A stretch of DNA of 46,191 nt, taken from assembly GCA_050010115.1 (NCBI GenBank), contig JBEKLQ010000020.1, forward strand, positions 1-46,191. Reading direction: 5' to 3'. The notes under the pieces are model-generated. The model had not been told where the DNA came from and did no database searches. It saw only the letters and a list, made by a program, of their open reading frames with translations. The stretch is from JAKACA01 sp050010115. GTDB taxonomy: Bacteria > Actinomycetota > Acidimicrobiia > Acidimicrobiales > Bog-793. Shown here piece by piece: positions 17,655 to 26,214 of this stretch; within the stretch, counting starts at the first letter, position 1; each line of letters starts with the position of its first letter. The position numbers were made by a program, and so were the translations under genes.

Positions 17655-18611
17655 ATGCCTGGAGCAGGGCAGGAGCGTCCGCACGTGGCCGCCTTCCTCG
17701 GCGGTCTGAGCCCTGTGTTCGGGCCGGCGCTCGTCGAGGCCATCGGCGGCGCGGCGAGCGGTGTGAGCGTGCTGGCCCTGGGCGACACCATGCCTCGCGA
17801 GGTCGAGGTGCTGGCGACGATGCCAACACGTCGGGACCAATTGGCCCCGTTGCTGACCGAGCGGGTGCGTTGGGTCCATGTGCTGGGGACCGGGGTCGAC
17901 GGCTTCCCTTTCGATCTTCTCGGTGATCGCACGCTGACCTGCTCGCGGGGGGCGTCAGCTGTCGCCATTTCCGAGTTCGTGCTCGCCGCGATGCTCGCCT
18001 TCGAGAAGCAACTTCCCGCCGTCTGGATCGACTCGCCGCCCGCTTGGTGGGGTGCGGCAGCTCTCGGGGGCCTAGCGGGGCGGTCTGTCGGGCTGATCGG
18101 GCTTGGCGCCATCGGCTCGGCCGTGGCCAAGCGGGCGCTGGCGTTCGACATGATCGTCCGGGCGTTCCGCCGGTCGGGGGCTCAAGGCCCAGCCGGAGTG
18201 ACCGTGATGAGCGATCTGCACGAGATGTTGTCGGATTCCGACCACGTGGTCATCGCCGCACCGGCGACGCCGGCGACCCGCCACCTCGTCGACGCGGCAG
18301 CGCTCTCCGCCATGCGCGATGGAGTTCATCTCGTGAACATCGCCCGCGGCAGCATCGTCGACCAGGGGGCTCTCATCGAGTCGCTCGATGCCGGGAAGGT
18401 GCGGTTGGCCACCCTTGACGTCGTCGAGCCGGAGCCGCTCCCGGCTGGCCACCTTCTCTACTCGCACCCGAAGGTCCGCCTCAGCCCGCATGTGAGCTGG
18501 AGTGGGCCAGGCACGGGACCGACGACGTTCAGGCTGTTTGCCGAGAACCTGCAGCGGTACGCGGCCGGCCAGGCGTTGGGCGACGTCGTCGATGTCGACG
18601 AGGGCTACTGA
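17655..18611 (+). CDS. D-isomer specific 2-hydroxyacid dehydrogenase, NAD-binding
   Basis: A 318-residue oxidoreductase interconverting a 2-oxoacid and a D-2-hydroxyacid with NAD(P)H. It has the Rossmann motif G149-L-G-A-I-G154 and the catalytic triad Arg231 (N-I-A-R-G-S), Glu258 (V-V-E-P-E-P) and His279 (S-P-H-V-S-W). The ATG at 17655 is chosen because GGAGGTG lies 6 nt upstream; earlier in-frame starts lack this. Substrate specificity (glyoxylate, hydroxypyruvate or another 2-oxoacid) cannot be told from the motifs. It is a single-gene unit convergent with the glycosyltransferase. Confidence 0.9.
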   Translation: MPGAGQERPHVAAFLGGLSPVFGPALVEAIGGAASGVSVLALGDTMPREVEVLATMPTRRDQLAPLLTERVRWVHVLGTGVDGFPFDLLGDRTLTCSRGASAVAISEFVLAAMLAFEKQLPAVWIDSPPAWWGAAALGGLAGRSVGLIGLGAIGSAVAKRALAFDMIVRAFRRSGAQGPAGVTVMSDLHEMLSDSDHVVIAAPATPATRHLVDAAALSAMRDGVHLVNIARGSIVDQGALIESLDAGKVRLATLDVVEPEPLPAGHLLYSHPKVRLSPHVSWSGPGTGPTTFRLFAENLQRYAAGQALGDVVDVDEGY

Positions 18612-18613
18612 GG

Positions 18614-18632
18614 CGGCGCGGTGGGTGCGCCG
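18614..18632. terminator. Stem-loop between convergent genes
   Basis: CGGCGC and GCGCCG pair around a 7-nt loop directly after the dehydrogenase stop and 7 bp from the glycosyltransferase stop. It could act in both directions. There is no T-run, and the stem is only 6 bp, so this is a modest call. Confidence 0.4.
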
Positions 18633-18638
18633 AGGAGC

Positions 18639-20117
18639 TCAGCCTGACACGAGCCACCCGATGAGCTGCGCGTAGCGCATCAGGTGCTTGTCGCCGACGA
18701 ACCCGTCGAGGACATGCGCCCGCGCCCGCGCCCCGAGCTGGGCAATTTCGTCCGGACGGGCGAGGAGGGCTGCGAGTGTCTCGCCGTACGCGAAGAGATC
18801 GGCCGGGTCCTCGAGAAGGAGACCCGTCCCAGGCACGATCTGCTCCGCGATCCCGCCGACCTGAGAAGCCACAAGTGCCTTCGCCTTCCACATGCCCTCG
18901 GCAACGGTCAGCCCGAAACCCTCCTCCAGGCTCTTCTGCACGATGACAGTGGAGTGCCGCTGGATGGCGTTGACCATGGCGGCGTTCTCGTCGATGTCCT
19001 CCATCGGCAAAGTCACGAGGCTCACGCGCCGCCGCGTCTCTGCCGGCAACGCCTCCCAGGCCGCCCTGCACTCGGCGAACACCTCGGCTCCCTCCGGGTC
19101 GTCGGACACCTCGGACGTGGCGGGGCCGACCAGGGCAAGGTGCGCGTCGACTCGACCCGACACGCACGACGCGAAACCACTCATGACGCCCTGCATGTCC
19201 TTCAACCTGTCCCACCGGGACACCTGTGTCACCAACGGAACCTCGGGTTGCAACAGTCCGTCGGACAGGACCGACGCTCGCCGTTGGACGAGCCCGCTGG
19301 TGCCGTCGCGCCGGATGAACGCGCCTGGCGGGGGGTCCTCATTCGCCGACAGGACGCCGATCCGCCGAAGCGTGCGAAGGACGTCGGCGGCGCCGAGCTC
19401 CTGGTTCTTCGGCGAGAACGGGTCGATGGACGGAGGGATGATCCAGGCTCTGGACTCGTCTATCCATTCGGGAACGTAAGCGCGCAACGAGAAGACGTAC
19501 GCAGTGCAGGCCTCGAGATGAGGCCGTAGGAATGACCAGGCCTGATCGGTCCACTCGTTGCTGCGGTCACGCCCGACATGGCAGCGCCACACCAAGCTGG
19601 CTCCCGCTTCGGCGAGCGGTGCAGCCATCCCTGCCGTCTGCGGATCGTGCAGGAGCACGACATCACCCGGTCGGACATGGCTCGTCACGGTCGCCGCGTT
19701 CGCAGCGGTGACGTCGGTGTAGTGAGCTCTCTCGCGCGGCCCGAGATCGCCGCCATCGCCCGGTGCCCCGTGGAGCCGATTGTGGACCCGTTTGGTGATC
19801 GCGAAGAATTCGGCGTCCCCGCTGATCACCAGCCAGCGGATGTCGATGTGAGCGTCGAGGATGTAGCCGACGAGCACCTGGAGCATCTCGGCCACACCGC
19901 CGCCGGCGGCGGTCGAGCTCAGGTTCCAGACGATCCTGCCCCGCAGCTGCCGGCTCGCCACGGCCGCTGCGTCTTGAAGCTCCGCGTAACGCTCCGGCCC
20001 GATCAGCGGTTCGACCCTCGACAGTGAGCAGGTGGGCACGGTGACCTGGTGGACGGCGAGTCGCTCGGGGTGGTGCTCACTGGTGGGCAAGACAGCATCC
20101 TTCCAGGTGAGAGCCAC
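18639..20117 (-). CDS. Family 4 glycosyltransferase, trehalose synthase (TreT)-like
   Basis: About 492 residues with the GT-B fold. The C-terminal half shows V-S-R-W-D-R-L-K-D, L-A-L-V-G-P and the GT4 retaining-enzyme signature E-G-F-G-L-T-V-A-E (E-x7-E), followed by G-G-I-A-E-Q-I. The N-terminal half has T-A-A-G-G-G-V-A-E-M (substrate loop), H-D-P-Q-T-A-G and W-R-C-H-V-G-R. This set is that of TreT-type trehalose synthases, which make trehalose from NDP-glucose and glucose, and of related trehalose phosphorylases. The start is uncertain: the GTG at 20115-20117 gives a normal length, whereas the longer frame runs backward into the ammonium-transporter gene. It is divergent from amt, so a stress or nutrient link is possible but unproven. 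Confidence 0.78.
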   Translation of the reverse strand: MALTWKDAVLPTSEHHPERLAVHQVTVPTCSLSRVEPLIGPERYAELQDAAAVASRQLRGRIVWNLSSTAAGGGVAEMLQVLVGYILDAHIDIRWLVISGDAEFFAITKRVHNRLHGAPGDGGDLGPRERAHYTDVTAANAATVTSHVRPGDVVLLHDPQTAGMAAPLAEAGASLVWRCHVGRDRSNEWTDQAWSFLRPHLEACTAYVFSLRAYVPEWIDESRAWIIPPSIDPFSPKNQELGAADVLRTLRRIGVLSANEDPPPGAFIRRDGTSGLVQRRASVLSDGLLQPEVPLVTQVSRWDRLKDMQGVMSGFASCVSGRVDAHLALVGPATSEVSDDPEGAEVFAECRAAWEALPAETRRRVSLVTLPMEDIDENAAMVNAIQRHSTVIVQKSLEEGFGLTVAEGMWKAKALVASQVGGIAEQIVPGTGLLLEDPADLFAYGETLAALLARPDEIAQLGARARAHVLDGFVGDKHLMRYAQLIGWLVSG

Positions 20118-20196
20118 CCATCGCCACCCGGAAGGAGGACCTTCGCCTCTACTCGGCGCCAGCTCGGTCTTCGAAAATAGTCTGGTAATTGCAGAT

Positions 20197-20221
20197 CGCG
20201 GCCTGCAGCCTTGAGGCCGCG
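20197..20221 (+). promoter_or_regulatory. 8-bp stem-loop in the leader of the ammonium transporter gene
   Basis: CGCGGCCT (20197-20204) and AGGCCGCG (20214-20221) pair around a 9-nt loop, ending 9 nt before the GGGAGG ribosome-binding site of amt. An AT-rich patch (20172-20190) that could hold the promoter lies just upstream, so the stem is likely transcribed as part of the 5' leader. It could be an operator for a nitrogen regulator or an RNA element affecting translation. I found no clear GlnR box. Confidence 0.45.
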
Positions 20222-20240
20222 TCAGTTCGTGGGAGGTTTC

Positions 20241-21554
20241 ATGCACTTGAACACCGGAGACACGGCCTGGATGCTGGTCTCGACCGCTCTCGTGTTCTTC
20301 ATGATGCCGGGTTTGGCACTGTTCTATGGCGGCCTCGTCGGAGCGAAGAACGTGATCGCCACCATGGTCCAATCCTTTGTCGCCATCGGTGTCATCAGCG
20401 TCCTATGGGTCGTCGTCGGGTACACGCTGGTCTTCGGCGCCGACCACTGGACCGTCATCGGAGGGCTGGAGCACTTCATGCTGTCCGGCGTCGGCGCTAA
20501 CCCGAACTCCTACGCGCCGACGATCCCGTCACTGCTGTACATGGCCTTCCAGATGAAGTTCGCCGTCATCACGCCTGCGCTCATCGCCGGCGCGTTCGCC
20601 GAGCGCATGCACTTTCGCGCTTACCTCCTGTTCATCGGGCTCTGGTCACTCATCGTGTACTGCCCGTTCGCGCATTGGGTTTGGGGCGGCGGGTTTCTCG
20701 GTTCCGGTGGGCTTCACGCCATCGACTTTGCCGGCGGCTCCGTCGTGCACGAACTGGCCGGGGCGGCCGCTCTGGCGACGGTCCTCTACCTCGGGCGGCG
20801 GCGGCGGCGGCAGCCGGAGCAGCCGCACAATGTTCCGCTCGTCCTCCTCGGCGCCGGCATCTTGTGGTTCGGGTGGTTCGGCTTCAACGCCGGCAGCGCC
20901 GGCAGCGCCGACTCAGTCGCCACGGCTGCTCTCGTCAACACCCAGTTGGGTGCCTCGGCAGCCATGCTCGCCTGGATGACCATCGAATGGATCCGGCGGC
21001 GCAAGCCGTCGGGCGTCGGTATCGCGTCCGGGGCGGTCGCCGGGCTGGCCGCCATTACGCCGGCTTCTGGGTACGTGCCCGCCTGGGCGGCGCTCGTGAT
21101 CGGCGTCGCCGCTGGGCTGCTGTGCTACGAGGCGGTCCAGCTGAAGAGCCACTTCCACTACGACGACGCGCTCGATGTCGTCGGGGTCCACATGGTGGGC
21201 GGAGCCATCGGTGTCATCCTCACCGGTGTGTTCGCCAGCCTCGCCATCAATGCAGCTGGCGCGGCAGGAGGCTGGACCCAGCTCGGCCGTCAGACGGTGC
21301 TCGCCGTCGCCGGCATGGTGTACCCGTTCGTGATGACCTGGGTCGTCCTGTGGATCACGGACCAGGCCGTCGGATTGCGCGTGACCCCTGAGGAAGAGGC
21401 AGCTGGGCTCGACATAGGCGAGCATGGCGAGGTCGGTTACGAGTGGCCGGGTGACATTGTGCACCTTGTCGGAGCAGGGACGGGGCCAGAAGCGAGTGCT
21501 GCGGTTCCAGTCTCCCTCGACGACGCTCCAGGCGGACAGCCGCCAACGCCGTAA
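20241..21554 (+). CDS. amt: Ammonium transporter (Amt/MEP/Rh family)
   Basis: A 437-residue membrane channel that imports ammonium, working as a trimer. About eleven transmembrane helices are visible. The conduction pair is His170 in D-F-A-G-G-S-V-V-H-E-L-A-G and His317 in V-G-V-H-M-V-G-G, and the conserved W-F-G-W-F-G-F-N-A-G-S segment is at 209-219. The cytoplasmic tail (E-E-E-A-A-G-L-D-I-G-E-H-G-E-V-G-Y) is the usual PII-interacting tail. The start at 20241 has GGGAGG five bases upstream; an earlier in-frame codon would only add ten residues. No glnK or glnD gene follows, which is unusual for actinobacterial amtB loci: the next gene is convergent. Confidence 0.95.
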   Translation: MHLNTGDTAWMLVSTALVFFMMPGLALFYGGLVGAKNVIATMVQSFVAIGVISVLWVVVGYTLVFGADHWTVIGGLEHFMLSGVGANPNSYAPTIPSLLYMAFQMKFAVITPALIAGAFAERMHFRAYLLFIGLWSLIVYCPFAHWVWGGGFLGSGGLHAIDFAGGSVVHELAGAAALATVLYLGRRRRRQPEQPHNVPLVLLGAGILWFGWFGFNAGSAGSADSVATAALVNTQLGASAAMLAWMTIEWIRRRKPSGVGIASGAVAGLAAITPASGYVPAWAALVIGVAAGLLCYEAVQLKSHFHYDDALDVVGVHMVGGAIGVILTGVFASLAINAAGAAGGWTQLGRQTVLAVAGMVYPFVMTWVVLWITDQAVGLRVTPEEEAAGLDIGEHGEVGYEWPGDIVHLVGAGTGPEASAAVPVSLDDAPGGQPPTP

Positions 21555-21592
21555 GTGCCCTCTAGACGACTGTGCCCGGCTGCGGATCCGGC

Positions 21593-22141
21593 TCAGGCGG
21601 GGGTGAACGGACCGCCGTGCCCAGGGATCACCAGCGAAGGCTTGAGGGCCAGTAGCTCCGCACGGGACCGCTCCAACAACTCCTGATCCGTCGCCAGTGG
21701 ATCGATTTCCGGTCCCTCCGCCGACCACCAAAGATGGGTACAAGCCACCACTCCTGCGTCGGTCCGGACCAGCGTGGTGATGTCCTCGGGTGTGTGGCCG
21801 GGGGTCGCCCGAAGCTGCACCGACGGGGACAGCTCGAACCCGTCGGCCGGCCGTTCGATCCAGACGTCGTCCTTGTAGATCGCCCAGTGGTCGTGGTACC
21901 GGGCCGCCGGGAAGAGCGCGGCGTTCAGGGTGTGGTCCGGATGGTGGTGACTGAACACGACGTCGGTCACGTCGTGTGGCGCCAGACCGAGGGCGCGCAG
22001 TGGGTCGAGGATCGCGCCGCGGTGCGCCACCATCCCCGGGTCGATCACGATGACCGTGTCCGCGTCGCGAACGAGTACCACTGTGCTCCCCACCCGCTCG
22101 TCGGCGTAGCCCTCCACCAGAACATCGAGGCTCGCAGTCAT
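21593..22141 (-). CDS. MBL-fold metallo-hydrolase, MBLAC1-like
   Basis: A 182-residue single-domain metallo-beta-lactamase-fold protein. Metal ligands are visible as H65-H-H67-P-D69-H70, H116 in T-P-G-H-T and H175 in I-P-G-H-G-G. The place where a bridging Asp usually sits reads A-C-T-H-L-W-W, a variant I believe is common among small actinobacterial members. The reaction is unknown; a hydrolase acting on a thioester, phosphodiester or lactone is possible. The ATG overlaps the stop of the radical SAM gene in ATGA (22138-22141), so the two proteins are translated together and probably act in one pathway. Confidence 0.85.
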   Translation of the reverse strand: MTASLDVLVEGYADERVGSTVVLVRDADTVIVIDPGMVAHRGAILDPLRALGLAPHDVTDVVFSHHHPDHTLNAALFPAARYHDHWAIYKDDVWIERPADGFELSPSVQLRATPGHTPEDITTLVRTDAGVVACTHLWWSAEGPEIDPLATDQELLERSRAELLALKPSLVIPGHGGPFTPA

Positions 22142-23394
22142 ATCCCCTCCAGAGTTGTCGGTGCCACGACCGTAGTGAGCTGCTGGGTGTGAATGTCCGA
22201 ACGGTTTGTGACTACCCGGTCGCGGATCGGAGGTAGGTACGAGCAGGCCGGGTCGTCAGCAAGCGGGTCGCCGGTGTCCGCGTAGGCTCGAGCTCGCGAC
22301 CCGCCGCACTCGTCGGCATACTCGCAGCGGCCGCAGCGCCCGGGGAACTCGGCTCTGCGGATGGCCTTCAGCACCGGATCGTCGCGATAGATCTCGAGCA
22401 CTCCCTTGTCGCGCACCGATCCGAGCGGGAGTGGGAGGAAGCCCGCCGGGTAGACCCGACCGTCGTGCCCCACGAACACGATGCCTTTGCCGTCACGGGT
22501 TGCCACCGTCGGTGCCAGCACCCGGGACGTCGGCTTCCCCATCTGCTCGCGCAAACGGTCACGCAGCTCGCGGTAGAGCGGTCCGAGCCCGAACTCGACT
22601 GCCGGGTCGAGGCTCGCATCGCTTCGCTTCATCCGCCAGTCGCGGACCCTGCGGAAGAAAGGTGCCTCCACCGTCCGCACCACCACCCCGTACTGGGAGG
22701 CGTCAACGAGGAAATGACAGACATCCTCATACTCATTGCTCTCGATCTCGGCGATCGCGTTCCCGCGCCCGACACCGATCAGGAAGAAGACCTCCCAGGT
22801 CCGCACCCCATGGCGGACGAGCAGCGCGGCGATGTCCGCGAGCTCCCGGACGTTCTGCGCCATGACGGCGGTGTTGATCTGCACCGCGAAACCGTGTTCT
22901 TGGAGCAGGCTGATCGCGCGGATCGTGTCGGCGAAGTGGCCGGGGATCTGTCGAACCTGTTCGTGGGTCTCGGCGACGGCTCCGTCCAAGCTGAGGGATG
23001 CACTGCGCACCCCGTTGGCGTGCAACATCGAGAGCGTTGCGGCGTTGAGGCTGGAGGACACCGATGGTGAGATGGCAACCGGTACCCTCACGGACTTTGC
23101 ATACGCAGTCAGCTCGCCGAGGTCGGCACGTTGCAGGCAGTCACCGCCTGTCAGGATCAGGATGGGGACCGGACGGGGGCTGCCGGCGAGCTCGTCGATG
23201 ATGGCCTTGCCCTCTTCGGTGGTGAGCTCGCCCGGCGCCGGGTCACGCTGCGCGGTCGCCCGGCAGTGGACGCACGCGAGCGGACAGGCCTTGGTCGTCT
23301 CCCAGAAGACCAAGCGGGGAGCCCGATCGAAGCTCATAACCCGGCGGCCGTGCGGTGCGTCCAACGAGTGCCGCCCAACTGCTTCGTCCATCAT
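22138..23394 (-). CDS. Radical SAM/SPASM protein, TIGR04053-like
   Basis: About 418 residues. The radical SAM cluster motif is C37-P-L-A-C41-V-H-C44, following F-D-R-A-P-R-L-V-F-W-E, a start I associate with TIGR04053. The SAM-binding G-G-D motif reads L-T-G-G-D-C-L-Q-R, with Cys where Pro is usual. The C-terminal SPASM-like region has C-G-R-C-E-Y-A-D-E-C-G-G-S-R-A-R-A-Y-A and a further D-P-A-C, typical auxiliary-cluster ligands. SPASM proteins modify peptides or small precursors; the substrate here is unknown, and I saw no small precursor-peptide gene beside it. GGAG lies 4 nt before tandem ATGs at 23394/23391; an ATG at 23337 is an alternative. Coupled to the MBL hydrolase. Confidence 0.85.
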   Translation of the reverse strand: MMDEAVGRHSLDAPHGRRVMSFDRAPRLVFWETTKACPLACVHCRATAQRDPAPGELTTEEGKAIIDELAGSPRPVPILILTGGDCLQRADLGELTAYAKSVRVPVAISPSVSSSLNAATLSMLHANGVRSASLSLDGAVAETHEQVRQIPGHFADTIRAISLLQEHGFAVQINTAVMAQNVRELADIAALLVRHGVRTWEVFFLIGVGRGNAIAEIESNEYEDVCHFLVDASQYGVVVRTVEAPFFRRVRDWRMKRSDASLDPAVEFGLGPLYRELRDRLREQMGKPTSRVLAPTVATRDGKGIVFVGHDGRVYPAGFLPLPLGSVRDKGVLEIYRDDPVLKAIRRAEFPGRCGRCEYADECGGSRARAYADTGDPLADDPACSYLPPIRDRVVTNRSDIHTQQLTTVVAPTTLEGI

Positions 23395-23517
23395 CAGGCT
23401 CCGTTTCCAGGGCGGTCGACACGTCGTAGGTCGTCCCGAGGTTTCACTGTGCGCGACACCCAGCGCTGACGATAGGGCAGAACGTCCCCCTGTTGACCCG
23501 CAGATCGTTCTGGTGGC

Positions 23518-23610
23518 GTGCTCGCCGGTCCCTCGATTAGTCGCCTGCCGCGTGTCGTGCTCGCCGGTCCCTCGATTAGTGGCCTGGCCGCGTAGCATGC
23601 TCGCCCGTGA
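23518..23610. repeat. 39-bp-period direct repeat in a divergent promoter region
   Basis: The 24-bp core that begins GTGCTCGCCGGTCCC occurs at 23518-23541 and again, identical, at 23557-23580. A degenerate third copy begins near 23596 (CATGCTCGCCCGT). The repeats lie between the divergent radical SAM and hydroquinone-reductase genes, upstream of the latter's ribosome-binding site at 23611-23620. Regulator binding sites or a recent slippage duplication are both possible. Confidence 0.75.
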
Positions 23611-23629
23611 GAAGGAGGAGCTGAACGTT

Positions 23630-24667
23630 ATGTCCGACGCGGCCGAGGAAGCCGCGGGTGCGTACGTCAACCCGACCGGCGAGTTCGCCCGCGACCAGAG
23701 CTACATCACCACCCGGATCGCCTCCGATGGTCGCGACGGCTATCCGGTCGAGCCGGGTCGGTACCGGCTGGTCGTGAGCCGGGCGTGCCCGTGGGCGAAC
23801 CGAGCGATCATCGTGCGTCGCCTCCTCGGTCTCGAGGACGTCATCTCGATGGGCATCGCGGGACCGACCCATGACGCCCGCAGCTGGACGTTCGACCTCG
23901 ACCCGGGCGGACGCGACCCGGTCCTTGGGATCGAACGGCTACAGGATGCCTATTTCGCCCGCTTCCCGGGCTACGACCGGGGCATCACCGTTCCCGCCAT
24001 CGTCGAGGTCGCCTCCGGACAGGTCGTCACCAACGACTACCCCCAGATCACGCTCGACCTGTCCACGGAGTGGCGCCCATACCACCGCCCCGGCGCCCCC
24101 GACCTTTACCCCGAGCACCGCCGCGGCGAGATCAACCGGGTGGCTGATCTCGTGTTCACCGACGTCAACAACGGGGTCTATCGCTGCGGTTTTGCCGGCA
24201 CCCAGGACGCGTACAACAGGGCTTACCACCGTCTCTTCGACCGGCTCGACTGGCTGTCCGAGCGCCTCCAACACCAGCGCTACCTGGTCGGTGACACCAT
24301 CACCGAGGCCGACGTGCGTCTGTTCACCACCCTTTCCCGCTTCGATCCCGTCTACCACGGACACTTCAAGTGCAACCGCGCCAAGCTCACCGAGATGCCG
24401 GTGTTGTGGTCGTACGCGCGCGACCTGTTCCAGACCCCGGGTATTGGAGACACTGTCGACTTCGATCACATCAAGCGCCACTACTACCAGGTTCACCGCG
24501 ACATCAACCCGACCGGCATTGTCCCCGCCGGTCCCGACCTCTCCGGCTGGCTCACTTCCCACGGCCGAGAGACTCTGGGTGGCCGCCCGTTCGGCGACGG
24601 CACGCCGCCCGGGCCGCCCCGCCCCGAGGAGACCGTCCCGCCCGAGCACACACCACTAGCGCGGTGA
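23630..24667 (+). CDS. Glutathionyl-hydroquinone reductase-like (ECM4/YqjG family), probably mycothiol-linked
   Basis: A 345-residue GST-fold enzyme of the Xi class, which reduces thiol conjugates of hydroquinones with a catalytic Cys. The active Cys is Cys53 in S-R-A-C-P-W-A-N-R, the C-P-W-A signature. Downstream family marks include T-V-P-A-I-V, T-N-D-Y-P-Q-I, V-Y-R-C-G-F-A-G-T-Q, L-V-G-D-T-I-T-E-A-D-V-R-L and P-T-G-I-V-P-A-G-P. Actinobacteria generally lack glutathione, so mycothiol is the expected thiol. The start at 23630 is fixed by GAAGGAGGAG nine bases upstream; the open frame extends about 890 bp further upstream, but that part is antisense to the radical SAM gene. Confidence 0.9.
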   Translation: MSDAAEEAAGAYVNPTGEFARDQSYITTRIASDGRDGYPVEPGRYRLVVSRACPWANRAIIVRRLLGLEDVISMGIAGPTHDARSWTFDLDPGGRDPVLGIERLQDAYFARFPGYDRGITVPAIVEVASGQVVTNDYPQITLDLSTEWRPYHRPGAPDLYPEHRRGEINRVADLVFTDVNNGVYRCGFAGTQDAYNRAYHRLFDRLDWLSERLQHQRYLVGDTITEADVRLFTTLSRFDPVYHGHFKCNRAKLTEMPVLWSYARDLFQTPGIGDTVDFDHIKRHYYQVHRDINPTGIVPAGPDLSGWLTSHGRETLGGRPFGDGTPPGPPRPEETVPPEHTPLAR

Positions 24668-24723
24668 CAAGCGGGCTGGTCGGTTGCGCGGCGCCGCCGG
24701 GACCGGAGAGCCGATGGCCCGCC

Positions 24724-26214
24724 CTAGCTGATCTGCTCACCGGTGGCGGCCTCAGGTGTCGACCGATGTGCAGAGCCGGGTGCTTGGGCCGGTTCCTGCG
24801 CCGGGCCGGGCGGTCGGGGCGGGCGGCGGCGAGGACGGGCAGCGGCGGCCCTGGCGGCCGCTGCCGCCCGCAGCTTCGGTACGACGAGCAGTACGTACGC
24901 CGTGGACAGCGCTCCCAGGATCACGATCACGCTGATGGGGCCGACCGAGAAATGGTGAGCGTTCTTGGGGTCGGAGAACCCGGTGGCAACGAACAGCACG
25001 CTGAAGAGCACAACCCCAAAAGCTGCGAGCGGCCTGCCGGCGACGAGCCGAAAAGGACGCTCACGGGTCTCGCGGCGCCGCAGCACCACGAGGCAGAGCG
25101 AGGCGATGGCGTAGATGCCCGCTTCGATGGTGGCTCCGACGGCCACCAGCAGGAGCCACTGACCCGTGGCGAAGACGATGGCGGCAACGACGGCGGAAGC
25201 CACCGCCAACGAGGTCACGGCCAGCCAGGGAACCGCCCGGAGGTTCAGCCGGGCGAACTGGCGTGGGAGGTTGCCCTCTCGGGCAGCGGCGTAGATGAAG
25301 CGCGACGCCACAAGAAAACCCCCGTTGAAGGTGTTGAGAGCCGTGAGCACGGTCAGCGCCAGCATCCACAGCTCGCCGACGGTCCCGAGCGCCGCCTGGC
25401 CGAGCAGCAGCTGCGGGTAGGCGCTTCCGTGGACGCGGGCAAACGGGACCAGATGGGCCAGGCTCAGCGCGAACAGGCTGGATACGATCCAGATGAGGAC
25501 CGGTGCGATGAACAGCGCCCGGGTGATCACCGGCGGGGTGCGGGCCTCCTCCGCCGTCGTGGTCACCCACTCGAAAGCGGCGTAGAGGAAGAGGGCGAAA
25601 GCGATCGCTTGGATACCCGAGAAGCTGCCCTTGCCGAACAGGTCGAACGGGTGGCGGAAGGCGCCACCAACGTGGAACATTGCGACTATCGACAGCACTG
25701 CGGTGCCGGTCAGCACGGTGTAGGTGACGACCGTTTGCACCCAGCCGGCCAGGCGGATCCCGAAGAGGTTCGCGGTCGTCGCCACGCCCAGTAGTACCGC
25801 GATCCACAGGTAGGCCAGCACCGGGGGCTCCCCCAGCACGTGACGGACGGCTGCCCCGATGAGGAAGGCGTCGGCGGCGATGACCAGCACCACCGTCGTC
25901 ATGTAGGTGAAGGTGATCGCCAGGGCCGTACGGTCGCCGACAGCGCGGCCGAGGTAGAGGCGGATCCCGGCGGCTGTCGGGTAGAGGCCGTTCAGCTCGG
26001 AGAAGATGCCAGAGACCAGCAGGACGAGCACGCCCCCGATGAAGATGGCCACGGCCGCAGTGGCCCCGGGGGCGTAGGCCAGGATCGAGACCACCCCCAG
26101 GTAGTCGATGGCGGCGAAGGCGAGGCCGGCGGAGGTGGCAGTGGCGGTGGCCGTGCCGACCGATCGACGGAGCGCCATCGCGGTGGGGTGCGCCGTGTCG
26201 GCGTCGCCCGTCAC
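24724..26214 (-). CDS. APC-superfamily amino acid/amine permease
   Basis: A 496-residue transporter with about twelve hydrophobic helices. Typical marks are F-S-E-L-N-G-L-Y-P-T-A-A-G near helix 2 and F-E-W-V-T-T-T-A-E-E-A (about 218-228), the conserved loop of amino-acid/polyamine antiporters. The last about 50 residues are a cytoplasmic Ala/Pro/Arg-rich tail. The start is a GTG that overlaps the SCP2 gene stop (GTGA, 26211-26214). As third gene after an aminotransferase and an SCP2 protein it probably imports the amine or amino acid that the aminotransferase uses. Confidence 0.88.
   Translation of the reverse strand: MTGDADTAHPTAMALRRSVGTATATATSAGLAFAAIDYLGVVSILAYAPGATAAVAIFIGGVLVLLVSGIFSELNGLYPTAAGIRLYLGRAVGDRTALAITFTYMTTVVLVIAADAFLIGAAVRHVLGEPPVLAYLWIAVLLGVATTANLFGIRLAGWVQTVVTYTVLTGTAVLSIVAMFHVGGAFRHPFDLFGKGSFSGIQAIAFALFLYAAFEWVTTTAEEARTPPVITRALFIAPVLIWIVSSLFALSLAHLVPFARVHGSAYPQLLLGQAALGTVGELWMLALTVLTALNTFNGGFLVASRFIYAAAREGNLPRQFARLNLRAVPWLAVTSLAVASAVVAAIVFATGQWLLLVAVGATIEAGIYAIASLCLVVLRRRETRERPFRLVAGRPLAAFGVVLFSVLFVATGFSDPKNAHHFSVGPISVIVILGALSTAYVLLVVPKLRAAAAARAAAARPRRRPPRPPGPAQEPAQAPGSAHRSTPEAATGEQIS

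Noticed and set aside
20118..20372. N-terminal extension of the glycosyltransferase into the ammonium transporter gene
   Set aside because: The extension is antisense to amt, low-complexity and unlike the family; a GTG at 20117 gives a normal length.
22736..23629. Long forward open frame extending the hydroquinone-reductase gene upstream
   Set aside because: It is antisense to the radical SAM gene, has no family similarity, and the strong ribosome-binding site at 23611-23620 fixes the start at 23630.
24668..24723. Terminator between the hydroquinone reductase and permease genes
   Set aside because: Contains the palindrome GCGGCGCCGC, but it has no loop and no convincing stem-loop could be drawn.
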